From Chrysochromulina parva (taxonomy: Eukaryota; Haptophyta; Prymnesiales; Chrysochromulinaceae), in NCBI GenBank assembly GCA_002887195.1, contig PJAB01000122.1, positions 1 to 39,790 on the forward strand: a stretch of DNA of 39,790 nt. Direction: 5' to 3'. A program made the position numbers and the translations under genes. Shown here one piece after another: positions 26,261-34,361 of this stretch. The first letter of the stretch is position 1. The number at the start of each line of letters is the position of its first letter. The notes beneath the pieces are model-generated. The model was not told where the DNA came from, ran no database searches, and was given only the letters and a program-made list of their open reading frames with translations.

Positions 26261-27460
26261 ATGCCCAGCATCGACACGGCTTTGCGAGATCCGCTCGAGT
26301 GGGTCTTCGACCAGCTTGACGATGACGGGAGCGGCTTCATTGAGGAGCGCGAGGGTTTGCGGATAGGCAAATGGCTCGGAGGAGGCAGTGGTGACCTAAG
26401 CGCTTTTTGGCTGAAGATGAAAGCCGACATGGACTCAGATGGAGATGGCAAGATCTCTAAGCAAGAATTTGTCACATGGATGGCGACAAACACATGCTCC
26501 GATCCCGCAACCGCCCTCCGTCTGAAGGAAGAGGTTCAATCCAAGCTGTCTCAAGCACATCTGCAGCAACCAGTCCCACCGATCCAGTCCCACCGATCCA
26601 ATCCCACCGATCCAGTCGCGACGACACTTGAGCCTGGCCCAGTAATCGAAGAGCTGATGGACCCAGCATCGGGAGCCACGCTTTTGGTCTCGATCCCGCC
26701 AAGTTACCGCAACGCTGAGTACGCCACCGAGCTATTCAACGTGGCATACGTGCTCGATGAGGGAATAGAGCCACTCGCAAAGTGCTCTGCTGGCGCTCAC
26801 TCTGCTCACATGAAAGTCGCTCGCACAGAAGGGCGTGCGTGGCACCCGGAGCTCATTGTAGTCGGGCTCAAGGCGTGGCCAGAAGTGATACGTGGCGATA
26901 TCGGCCGGATCATTGGCTACCTTGGCAGTGGCATGCTGACGGGTTTGATCGAGAGCAAGTATCGTGCGAAGCCATATGCGGCCGCGCGGGCACTGTGCGG
27001 CTGTACTGCGCTCGGAGCTTCGCTTGTCCACGCCGTGCTGAGCACCGAGCAAGACGGCCTCTCGAAGATCTTTCGCTACCACCTTCTCGGTGCCGCCACC
27101 ACCGACCTGCCCACGTCGGCGCTGCCCACGTCACCACTCCCGGAACAGACGCAAATCTTCCTCACGGTGCCGCTCGGCAGTCCGCAAGAGTCCGCAGTCC
27201 GTGCTCTCGAGACGTCGTTGGCCGGCCGCTTGACCGGCACGTCTAAGGAGACCACCATGTTTGTGACTCGCGAGGGCGCTCAGACGTACACGGACCACGT
27301 GTGGAACGGCCCCTCGCCGGTGACCCTCGATGCAGTGAGCGATGGCATGCCGGTGGGACAGAGCTTTGCGACGCGCGGGATGCTGTGGCTGGGCGAGCGG
27401 CTTGAGGCGCAGAAGATCCGAAGCCTCGGCGGCCTGTTGCCTTGGCACGAATTCAAATGA
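26261..27460 (+). CDS. EF-hand pair fused to an esterase-like alpha/beta-hydrolase domain with degenerate nucleophile site
   Basis: 399 residues; ATG at 26261. Residues about 20-32 (DDDGSGFIEERE) and 57-68 (DSDGDGKISKQE) are two canonical EF-hand loops, so calcium binding is well supported. After a linker containing a short repeat, residues from about 130 resemble the D-family esterase fold of ferric-enterobactin-esterase-like proteins: LLVSIPPSYRNAEYATELFNVAYVLDE, then where GHSxGG is expected it has CGCTALGASLVHAVL, then IFRYHLLGAATTDLP. The usual nucleophile serine is not in its place (GCTALG), which suggests a non-catalytic, perhaps calcium-regulated binding protein. This hydrolase assignment is by motif pattern only. 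Confidence 0.7.
   Translation: MPSIDTALRDPLEWVFDQLDDDGSGFIEEREGLRIGKWLGGGSGDLSAFWLKMKADMDSDGDGKISKQEFVTWMATNTCSDPATALRLKEEVQSKLSQAHLQQPVPPIQSHRSNPTDPVATTLEPGPVIEELMDPASGATLLVSIPPSYRNAEYATELFNVAYVLDEGIEPLAKCSAGAHSAHMKVARTEGRAWHPELIVVGLKAWPEVIRGDIGRIIGYLGSGMLTGLIESKYRAKPYAAARALCGCTALGASLVHAVLSTEQDGLSKIFRYHLLGAATTDLPTSALPTSPLPEQTQIFLTVPLGSPQESAVRALETSLAGRLTGTSKETTMFVTREGAQTYTDHVWNGPSPVTLDAVSDGMPVGQSFATRGMLWLGERLEAQKIRSLGGLLPWHEFK
26570..26620. repeat. 15-bp tandem repeat in the EF-hand gene linker
   Basis: Three units of about 15 bp with core CCCACCGATCCA. They encode the Ser/His/Pro-rich linker between the EF-hands and the hydrolase-like domain and keep the frame. Confidence 0.7.
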
Positions 27461-27867
27461 TCGCGCTGCCGACAGGCGCAGGTGACTCGGCGTGTCTTAA
27501 TTGGCCAGAGCGGGGGAAAATGTGTGCGCCAGGGCCTAGTCGAGGTTTGATGGTTAGGGGCCCTCAGGCGGGGCGGCCGCCTGAGCCTAAATGTGGTAAA
27601 TCCCCATCGTTCGACTTTTCCAACTTGTACGGCGAACCATGCGCAATTTTACTAACCTTTCATTAGCGGCGGCGACCGTAGTACGTCCATTGCCGCAGTG
27701 CCGGCATGCGTCCGTTAAAAAACACTGAGTTCAACCCAAATATTGTGGATGAAAAAGGTCATTTCGATCGGTTTGAGAGTTCGCGCGTACAATTGTATGT
27801 GTACCCGCGAACGTGCGTCGCGCGGGCGTCGTGGAGTTCGTCGTGGCCAGGAATCCAGACGGCCGCA
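27461..27867. other. Intergenic region with a strong hairpin
   Basis: Between two plus-strand genes. A perfect 9-bp inverted repeat, CTCAGGCGG (27563-27571) and CCGCCTGAG (27577-27585), with a 5-nt loop could fold in the 3' region of the EF-hand gene transcript. An in-frame ATG at 27706 would lengthen the next gene by 54 codons, but the sequence 27706-27867 does not look protein-like. Confidence 0.5.
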
Positions 27868-29058
27868 ATGGCGACTCACGCGCTGTCTTTCGCCAACAGC
27901 TTTGCGGGCGAGCTAGCTGCGCAGCCTTCTCCTGTTCAGGATGAATTGCAGCAGCAGCTCAATGCGGCTCGTCGGCAGCTAGTGGGTGACCTCGTGCGAC
28001 AATTGACCTCGAGCGCTTCAGGAGATTCTGCGCACAGGGTTCTGTCACCAGCCACTTTTTGCACCACGCTCACGCAAGTACAGGATACGCAACGGCAGCT
28101 TATGACAGTAGAGGCTGTGCACTCGCGGTTCAGCGCGTTGGTCGCGTTCGCTCGCAAGCACGTGCCTGTGAGCTTAGAAGATGATCTCCGACCAGATGAC
28201 CTCCGACTGCTTCGCCTCGCAGAAGATTGCTGGCGCCCGCTGGGGCTTGGCAAGGCGTTTGCGAATTGGATGAGTCACGTGGTGGACGCTTACGTGCGCG
28301 CTCGGCTCCGTGAATTGGTCTCCAGGGTTAGTGCCATCGTGACGGTGCATCATTTGCTGCTGCGCTGGCTGCAGTGGTGCGACTTTGCACAAGAGCGGCA
28401 GGATCGAAGGCTCTCGGCCGAGCACGTAGAAAGGAATCGCATGATGCGCGCTGCGCTGCAAGCCTGCCGTCGGTGGTGCGGGCGGCAGCACGAAAAGCGC
28501 GCAGCCGAGCTCATAGAATGGAAGTGCACGGTGCGCGCAGCGATACAAGTCTGTCGTCTGTGGTGCGACTTTGCACAGGAGCGGAAGCATCGAATGCTCG
28601 CAGCCGAGCGCATCGAGAGGAAGCGCTTGCTGCGCTCAGCGCTGCACTTTTGGCGTCTGCCACGTGAGCCCCTCATAGATCCGAATGATCTGGGGCTCAC
28701 GTGGTGCTGGAGCACAGCGACACGTGCGAACCTCAAGGAAGCACCGCAGATCAACGAGCTGGCTCTGGCAGTGCCCGGAAGTTCGTCAGAGAGAGAGCTA
28801 GAGAGCACAGGCGAAGGAGAGGAGCGAACGTTCGATCGCATTCGCGCCCTGATCCCTTCGCTGGAGGCTTTAGCGCTTGTCGACCCTACAGGGGCCCTGG
28901 AGGAGATTGCGGAGCTGACGGACGATGACGCGGTCGCGCTGCAAGCAACCCTGTGCGGAGAGGATCACAAGTCTCCAAATGGAAAGTGGCTCGAATGGAA
29001 AGTGGCTAGAGTCTTTGGCAATCCGATTAGAACTGGTCCTGGACTATCACAGAGATGA
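27868..29058 (+). CDS. Sfi1-like tryptophan-repeat protein
   Basis: 396 residues from the ATG at 27868 (context GCAATGGCG); the frame also has an ATG at 27706. The central part is helical with Trp at regular distance: codons at 28375, 28474, 28561 and 28651, that is every 29-33 residues. The units read LQWCDFAQERQDRRL, CRRWCGRQHEKRAAEL, CRLWCDFAQERKHRML, ALHFWRLP. Such spacing and the Arg/Glu-rich context resemble Sfi1 repeats, which bind centrin at basal bodies and centrosomes. The resemblance is in pattern only. The acidic C-terminal third (IRALIPSLEALALVDPTGAL) is unlike Sfi1. Centrin binding in flagellar roots would be plausible but is inference. Confidence 0.65.
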   Translation: MATHALSFANSFAGELAAQPSPVQDELQQQLNAARRQLVGDLVRQLTSSASGDSAHRVLSPATFCTTLTQVQDTQRQLMTVEAVHSRFSALVAFARKHVPVSLEDDLRPDDLRLLRLAEDCWRPLGLGKAFANWMSHVVDAYVRARLRELVSRVSAIVTVHHLLLRWLQWCDFAQERQDRRLSAEHVERNRMMRAALQACRRWCGRQHEKRAAELIEWKCTVRAAIQVCRLWCDFAQERKHRMLAAERIERKRLLRSALHFWRLPREPLIDPNDLGLTWCWSTATRANLKEAPQINELALAVPGSSSERELESTGEGEERTFDRIRALIPSLEALALVDPTGALEEIAELTDDDAVALQATLCGEDHKSPNGKWLEWKVARVFGNPIRTGPGLSQR

Positions 29059-29550
29059 ATTTGGTTTCAGAAGTGGTCAACTTGGCTGGAGATTTCATCA
29101 GACTCAACGCATGTTCACATCAGATCACCGGCGCTGACATCAAAAGCGAAAAGGCCAGCCCGCCCGGCGCGAAGATTTTCCGTACTGGTATGTAGGGTCT
29201 GGGTGTGGCACCCGCATCGACGCACACTTGAAGATATGTGTGCGGTGCTACTCCCACGGGCCGTCCGCGCTTTATCGTGCGGTGCGTCGGAGCGTCCCCG
29301 CCACCGTCCTCGACCGCGGGACCGTGCTGCGAAAGTGCGCGAATCAGTTTTCAGTTTAGACCAGACGTTTTCATGCGACATGCGAATCGCGATCACGATG
29401 ATTGTCCGGCCCTCAATGATCTAAGATCAGAGTGAGCGTCACTTTTCTCCCTCCGCCGCGTGCACACGAGTGTGCACCGTACGCGGAGTGACGGTCCTAT
29501 TAGAAGCCTTATTTAGCGGTATAGAGATCGAGAGTTGAACTGTGAGTTGA
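29059..29550. other. Convergent intergenic region
   Basis: About 490 bp between convergent genes. No gene is supported. A perfect short palindromic pair GTGCAC flanks ACGAGT near 29460-29477, and a GTATAGAGATC-type AT-richer stretch is found near 29515. Confidence 0.45.
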
Positions 29551-30936
29551 CTACTCCGCTAGTTTGAATCCGCCTCCCTTTCCCCGCTGCATCGCACCGA
29601 GCGTCAGCGTGCCGTGCGCCGGCAGTCGTCGCACCTGCAGCCGGATGGTCGGCTGCTTTTTAGCGACGGCGCTCAGAGCCTTCACGGTGGCCTGCAGCGT
29701 GAAGACGGGGCGTCCCTCAACAGCGGAGATGCAATCCCACTCCTGTAGCCCGCCCGCCACGTGCGCGGCGCCGCCCACGACGACCTCGTCGACAAAGGGT
29801 GCTCCCGTGTCCTGCATCATGTACAGCCCGAACTCCTGACCTTCGGCGCGTGAGATCGTCACGACGTGCGTCGTCGCTCCGGGGAAGGTCCCATTGAGCA
29901 ATGCAAGCTCGTCGGCATCGCCCAGCCATCCAGCCTGGATCGCCTCATCGCATCTGCCCTCGCCCAGCAGCGTGTCGACCCAACTGCTCACCCACGCAAT
30001 CACCCCCGGCTCCTCCGGCTCCGCTGGCTGTGCTGCGGCTGCCGCCTCCGCTTGTTCACGCGCCATTTTGTGGCGAGCCATGTTGCCGCGCTGAAGCGCC
30101 TGCAACTTGATCACCGCACTGGCCTCCCATTTAGCCGTCCCTTCCGCCGCCGCCGCCGCCGCCGCCGCGTCGGCTCTGATGCGCTCACGCAAGTCATCGA
30201 GCTTGGCCTTGGTCTCCTCATCCTTCTGCAACAAAGCCTTGGCCCTTTGATCCATCTCCTCCTGCCTCCTCCTCATCTCCTCCTGTTTCCTCCTCATCTC
30301 CTCCTCGGTGGGTTCAGGTGGGCAAGGGCTCAGCACCAAGTGGGCCGCCTTCGCCGCCGCCGCCGCCGCCGCCGCCGCGGCGTCAGCTCTGACCTTTGCC
30401 TCGGCCTGCTCCTTCGCCTTCGCCTCTGCTCTCTCCCTGGCCTTCTTCGCAGCGGCGGCATCTGCCTCGGCATTGGCCTTGGCCGCCGCCGCATCTGCCT
30501 CTGCTGCCGCCTTCACCCTCGCCGTCTCTGCTTTCTCTTTGGCCTTTTTCGCAGCGGCTGCCTCTTCGCGGGCAGGAGTGGTGTATAACGATGCAGCCTT
30601 TGCCTCGGCTTGCTCCGACGACGACGCTACGTTCTTAGCGGCACGCTCTGCCCTGCATTTTGAAATGGCTGCCATGATTTCAGCTTTTGTAGACTCCACA
30701 GCTCCTTCATCGAGGTTGACATCCGTCATAGGCGTCCTCGTGGAGAAGAAGTCAGCCTTGGCGCGGAATGTGCGTTGTGATTTCTCTCGGCGTGCTGTGG
30801 CACGGGCGAGCCTCTGTGTCGCAACGTTACTGGCGAAGCTAATCGAAGCCCGAGCTGTCGGACTGCTCGGATCCAGCTGGTTGAAGAGACGGGGAGGGGA
30901 CGGGGAGTAGGACGACATCACGATAGGGCGTGGCAT
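29551..30936 (-). CDS. Coiled-coil, IQ-motif and PDZ-domain protein
   Basis: 461 residues; ATG at 30936, or at 30918 (MSSYSPSPPRLF). Residues about 100-270 are Ala/Lys/Glu/Arg-rich coiled coil (EEAAAAKKAKEKAETARVKA). An IQ-like calmodulin-binding motif follows (AVIKLQALQRGNMARHKMA, about 285-305). The last 100 residues form a PDZ-like domain: HVVTISRAEGQEFGLYM, DTGAPFVDEVVVGGAAHVAG, EWDCISAVEGRPV, IRLQVRRLPAHG. PDZ domains bind C-terminal peptides, so this may be a calcium/calmodulin-linked scaffold. It is divergently transcribed from the farnesyl-diphosphate-synthase-like gene and shares a motif with it in the spacer. Confidence 0.8.
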   Translation of the reverse strand: MPRPIVMSSYSPSPPRLFNQLDPSSPTARASISFASNVATQRLARATARREKSQRTFRAKADFFSTRTPMTDVNLDEGAVESTKAEIMAAISKCRAERAAKNVASSSEQAEAKAASLYTTPAREEAAAAKKAKEKAETARVKAAAEADAAAAKANAEADAAAAKKARERAEAKAKEQAEAKVRADAAAAAAAAAAKAAHLVLSPCPPEPTEEEMRRKQEEMRRRQEEMDQRAKALLQKDEETKAKLDDLRERIRADAAAAAAAAEGTAKWEASAVIKLQALQRGNMARHKMAREQAEAAAAAQPAEPEEPGVIAWVSSWVDTLLGEGRCDEAIQAGWLGDADELALLNGTFPGATTHVVTISRAEGQEFGLYMMQDTGAPFVDEVVVGGAAHVAGGLQEWDCISAVEGRPVFTLQATVKALSAVAKKQPTIRLQVRRLPAHGTLTLGAMQRGKGGGFKLAE

Positions 30937-30967
30937 TTTTTCGCGCGGGGCTTCCGGACTTTTAGAG

Positions 30968-30986
30968 TAAGATCACAGGTGCGTTA
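30968..30986 (-). promoter_or_regulatory. E-box-containing motif, copy 1 (inverted, toward the PDZ gene)
   Basis: Reads TAACGCACCTGTGATCTTA on the minus strand, 32 nt upstream of the ATG at 30936. It differs from copies 2 and 3 mainly by a 2-nt insertion (TG) after CACCTG. Confidence 0.5.
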
Positions 30987-31043
30987 TGCGGACTTAGCCA
31001 GAGGTGCCTAACCTGGACTTGGCAGGTGTGTGAAGACCGGGTC

Positions 31044-31061
31044 TTACGCACCTGATCTTGG
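31044..31061 (+). promoter_or_regulatory. E-box-containing motif, copy 2
   Basis: TTACGCACCTGATCTTGG, a perfect 18-nt match to copy 3, 83 bp away. It points toward the farnesyl-diphosphate-synthase-like gene and has core CACCTG. Confidence 0.55.
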
Positions 31062-31126
31062 TACACACGATGGTACCTAACCCGGCTGAAGCCGGCTCGC
31101 GGTTTGAAAAGTCAATCTGGTCCGGG

Positions 31127-31144
31127 TTACGCACCTGATCTTGG
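31127..31144 (+). promoter_or_regulatory. E-box-containing motif, copy 3
   Basis: TTACGCACCTGATCTTGG again, about 135 nt upstream of the ATG at 31279. Two related words GGTGCCTAACCTGG and GGTACCTAACCCGG also occur in this spacer (31003 and 31072). Confidence 0.55.
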
Positions 31145-31278
31145 GTGCTTCACCAGGATACAGGCAGCCTTCTTCGTTCACACAGTCTAACTTTTTCTTC
31201 TTGCGGAATTTCGTTGTCAGGAACGGATCCGAAGGTATCGCATCCAGCGAGCTACGCACCATAAGCGCCGCCACGGTC

Positions 31279-32499
31279 ATGCTCGCCGCGGGCGTTGCCT
31301 TTTTGCCGTATCTTGCAAAGGCGCCCCTGCCACTGCCGCCGCCCAGCAGCGATGTGCTCTCCGTTCTGTTGGCCACGCTGCTCGTCCTGGTTGCCACGCT
31401 CATCGCACTCGTCCTCAAGAGCACGCCCAAGCTGCCTCCGGACGCGGCCCCGATGAAACTGACAGGAGATCTGATGAAGGACTTCATGATCGTCTTCGAG
31501 GGGCTCACGAAAGAAGTCATCGCTGACGTGAACCAATACAAGCTGCCGCCGCGCACAGCAGAATACATGAAGCGCCTGATGGAGTACAATGTGCCAAAGG
31601 GCAAGCTGACGCGTGGCCTCACGGTGATCCAGGCGTACAAGAGCATCAAGAAGGCCGATAAAATATCGGACGTCGAGTTCCGCCGCGCTGCCGCGCTCGG
31701 GTGGACCGTCGAGTGGCTGCAGGCGCAGTTTTTGGTAATGGACGACATCATGGACGCTTCTGAGACGAGGCGCGGGCAGCCGTGCTGGTACCTGCTGCCC
31801 GACGTGAAGCTGAACGCGATCAACGACGGGCTTCTCCTTGAGTGCCAGATCTACGTGATACTCAAAAAGTACTTTGGCGCCGAGACCGAGCTCTACGTGC
31901 AGCTGTTCCAGTTGATTCAGGAGACGACCCACCAAACGGCTCTGGGTCAGTTCCTCGACCTGACGACGTCCGAGCCGCACAAGGTGGACTTTGGGCGCTT
32001 CTCGCTCGATGTTTACTCCGACATCGTCATCTACAAAACAGCCTTCTACTCCTTTTACCTGCCGTGCGCACTCGGGATGCGCCTCGCGGGCGTGAATGAC
32101 CCCAAACTTTACGATCTCGCCAAGACGATCTGCATTGAGATTGGCCACCTGTTCCAGGTGCAGGATGACTACCTCGACTGCTACGGCGACCCCGACACCA
32201 TCGGCAAGATCGGCACCGACATCCGCGACAACAAGTGTGGCTGGCTCATCAACAGGGCGCTGGCCAAGTGCTCAGTGGAGCAGCGGAAGGAGCTCGAGAA
32301 GAACTACGCCAAGGGCGTGGACGCGAGCGCGGAGGCGAAGGTGAAAAAGATTTTCAAAGATCTTGACGTCGAGAGCGACTTCCGCGCGCACGAGGAGGCC
32401 GCGTACAAAAAGATCACCGCCATGATCGCCGAGGTCAAGGGCATGCCTTCGGACATCTTCACCTTCCTGCTCGAGAAGATCTACAAGCGCAAAAAGTAA
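31279..32499 (+). CDS. Farnesyl-diphosphate-synthase-like prenyltransferase with N-terminal membrane segment
   Basis: 406 residues from the first ATG (31279); the frame is open further upstream but without ATG. Residues about 31-47 (LLATLLVLVATLIALVL) are a clear membrane segment after a Pro-rich stretch, so the enzyme is probably membrane-anchored or targeted. The prenyltransferase core follows: first Asp-rich motif DDIMD at 155-159, second DDYLD at 296-300, GKLTRGL, ETRRGQPCW, QTALGQFLDLT, YKTAFYSFYLP, GTDIRDNKCGWL. It condenses IPP with allylic diphosphates for sterol and isoprenoid synthesis. The residues at -5 and -4 from the first Asp motif are Gln-Phe rather than the usual aromatic-Phe pair that limits chain length in type I FPP synthases. 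Product could differ from C15 (inference). The basic end KRKK is normal for FPPS. Confidence 0.9.
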   Translation: MLAAGVAFLPYLAKAPLPLPPPSSDVLSVLLATLLVLVATLIALVLKSTPKLPPDAAPMKLTGDLMKDFMIVFEGLTKEVIADVNQYKLPPRTAEYMKRLMEYNVPKGKLTRGLTVIQAYKSIKKADKISDVEFRRAAALGWTVEWLQAQFLVMDDIMDASETRRGQPCWYLLPDVKLNAINDGLLLECQIYVILKKYFGAETELYVQLFQLIQETTHQTALGQFLDLTTSEPHKVDFGRFSLDVYSDIVIYKTAFYSFYLPCALGMRLAGVNDPKLYDLAKTICIEIGHLFQVQDDYLDCYGDPDTIGKIGTDIRDNKCGWLINRALAKCSVEQRKELEKNYAKGVDASAEAKVKKIFKDLDVESDFRAHEEAAYKKITAMIAEVKGMPSDIFTFLLEKIYKRKK

Positions 32500-33198
32500 A
32501 GCACACATCAGCAAATGAGCCTCGCGGTGTTCGTGCGAGTGAGCAGCGGCGCGGCCGCTGGCACATAAGCGACGGCGTTGCCCGGGAGAGGGAGGGTCGT
32601 CAAGTTGGTACGAAGCGGGGTGCAAGAGCATGCTTCGTGCTGTGAGAGTCAGAGCTGCGCCCCCCCGCCGACAATGCCGCCGGCCGGATTCGATCGTTAT
32701 TTTTTCGTTACAGGCCGGAATCTCCAGGTATACGATATAATTTAACCGCAACGCAATATAAGATTATTTCAATAGACGCGAAACGACTAACCCAGCGCCG
32801 GAACAGGGGATTAACAGGGGATACGGGGCGCCCCCGGGGGCCGCGCGGCGGGTGTGCTACCGCGCGGGGGGGTACTCAGCTCTCTGAGGCATGATCCCGC
32901 AACGCCGAAGCAACCGAACACCCGAACCCGGGCGTCATCTCCAGTTCTCCACACCAGTCCCTATACCTGACGTCTTGCGTGCCATGTCTGATCCTCGATG
33001 TGCCATGCCTGCGCCAGGCACACCCACACGAGTCTTGCCGTTGCGAAGTCTCGCGATCCGATCGACGCTGCCGCTAACTTCTACCCATGCTTCTACCGCC
33101 TCCACGTCCCCCACCATCCGCATGACTCGGTGGCATTGACCACGTCCGCGTTCGAGCTCCTGAGCACACGTTTGCCTGGTTGCAATTCCGCCTCCCAC
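32500..33198. other. Gene-free stretch of about 700 bp
   Basis: No gene recognised. GC-rich blocks (32810-32880) alternate with an AT-rich region (32695-32790). It ends at the left inverted repeat of the candidate mobile element. Confidence 0.5.
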
Positions 33199-33634
33199 CT
33201 AGGAGCGCAGCCTAGCACAGCCCGCTCCGAGGTTAGCTCCGAGGTTAGCACTTGTGACGATGATCCACGCGTGCAGTCGCGCGTCCGTCTCGATACTCGA
33301 ATTACGAATCGTTGATGGCTATCGCCGACGCACTGTGCTCGAGTAGCTGTGTAGCCGTCCGTGTAAGCGTCTCAAGCTCGGCTTGAAGGAGGTCCAGAAA
33401 AGTCCTGTGTGTTTCTGAGCGATTATATTCAACCTCAAACAAACCACCTACACGTAAATGATCGCAATGCGGCGACGGCATCTGGGCATCGTCGTCGTAA
33501 TGCTTGCTTCTCCTCTCACTGGGTCCGTTCAGAGTTTACAGTTTTAGGGCGCCTGCCATTCTCGACACGCCCATCGGCCGATTCCTCGCGCTTCACTCGG
33601 CCGCCGCGGGACAACACCTGTTACAAGCCATTTG

Positions 33635-33666
<32 letters not shown>

Positions 33667-33697
33667 CGAAGCGGGCTGTGCTAGGCTGTGCTCCTAG
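33199..33697. mobile_element. Candidate non-autonomous element with 31-bp terminal inverted repeats
   Basis: The left end (33199-33229) and the reverse complement of the right end (33667-33697) agree at 29 of 31 positions; both begin CTAGGAGC and share CAGCCTAGCACAGCCCGCT. The 499-bp interval has no transposase frame. It contains a tandem CTCCGAGGTTAG pair next to the left end and an ATC microsatellite next to the right end. I see no target-site duplication flanking it, so MITE status is provisional; a long hairpin or an inverted duplication is an alternative. Confidence 0.6.
33635..33667. repeat. ATC microsatellite
   Basis: Ten or more ATC triplets directly before the right inverted repeat of the candidate element. 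Confidence 0.95.
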
Positions 33698-33998
33698 TGA
33701 GGATGACGCCCGAAAGCGATAGAGCCTTTTGGCCATCGGGATCGTTTGCAAACGATAGAGACTGATGGGCTTCGGGGTTAATTGGCATCAGGATCCCTCG
33801 TTCAATGACAACCTCTGTCGAAGGCCTCCTCTTTAGATGCCGCTCGAGTACAGAGGGCACGTGCAGCACCTCTTGCCCCTCTTTGCCTTCGTCATGAAGC
33901 CAAGACTCGATCGAGGGTTCGGCTCCGATGATCTCACTTAGAGGCTTCGAGTTGGTACGGGCAAGAGGCGGAGGCCTGTGGCTGCTGGCGGTCGTCAT
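33681..33998 (-). CDS. Small RPEL-motif protein (putative G-actin binding)
   Basis: 105 residues from the ATG at 33998 (MTTASSHRPPPLARTNSKPL); an upstream in-frame ATG at 34169 exists but the added residues look like untranslated sequence. Residues about 52-75 read VPSVLERHLKRRPSTEVVIE followed by RGILM. The family consensus is an acidic-basic helix, RPxxxEL, then RGIL/NIL, so it matches an RPEL repeat with Val at one position. RPEL motifs bind monomeric actin in MRTF and Phactr proteins. Only one clear repeat is seen. The last codons and the stop lie inside the right inverted repeat of the candidate element, so the C-terminal end appears to come from it. Confidence 0.55.
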   Translation of the reverse strand: MTTASSHRPPPLARTNSKPLSEIIGAEPSIESWLHDEGKEGQEVLHVPSVLERHLKRRPSTEVVIERGILMPINPEAHQSLSFANDPDGQKALSLSGVILTRSTA

Positions 33999-34361
33999 GT
34001 TTGGGCGCTTCCCAAGGGCAGATCCACGAAGAAAGCGGACGGGTTGTGGACCTCCAGACCGTCCAGAAGGGCAGTTTTGTGTGCCGAGAAGTTGCCGAAG
34101 CGGGAGTGGGCGGAAGCAGTGACCCCAAAAAGGAAACTTTATTTTGTCACGAGATTCCGAGTGGAACATTGAGAAAGGGTCAGTTGAATCGACACACAAG
34201 GTACCGACCAGCAGTGGTTGCGCGATTCAACTGACCTTTTCTCGTGAAGGAGTCTCGTGTTATTTCTAATGCTGCTTTTCAGACTCTTCCTCACCGTCTT
34301 CGCCCTCATGCAACCGATTACGACCGAATCCGGATGCGTACGCCTGAATTTTAGTTCGAAC
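33999..34361. other. Divergent upstream region with a strong inverted repeat
   Basis: Between the RPEL gene (minus) and the GH5 gene (plus). It contains the inverted repeat at 34171-34243. An alternative GH5 start at 34269 (MLLFRLFLTVFALM) falls inside. Confidence 0.55.
34171..34243. repeat. 21-bp inverted repeat (20 of 21 matched), 31-nt spacer
   Basis: Left arm 34171-34191 starts GAGAAAGGGTCAGTTGAATC; right arm 34223-34243 is CGATTCAACTGACCTTTTCT plus C. One mismatch separates them. It could form a stable hairpin in RNA or a cruciform in DNA, or be a dimeric protein site centred between two divergent genes. Confidence 0.85.

Noticed and set aside
27706..27867. N-terminal extension of the Sfi1-like gene
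   Set aside because: It is open and has an ATG, but the residues look random and the ATG at 27868 has a better context.
31077..32148. Minus-strand frames opposite the FPPS-like gene
   Set aside because: They mirror the prenyltransferase frame and show no family motifs.
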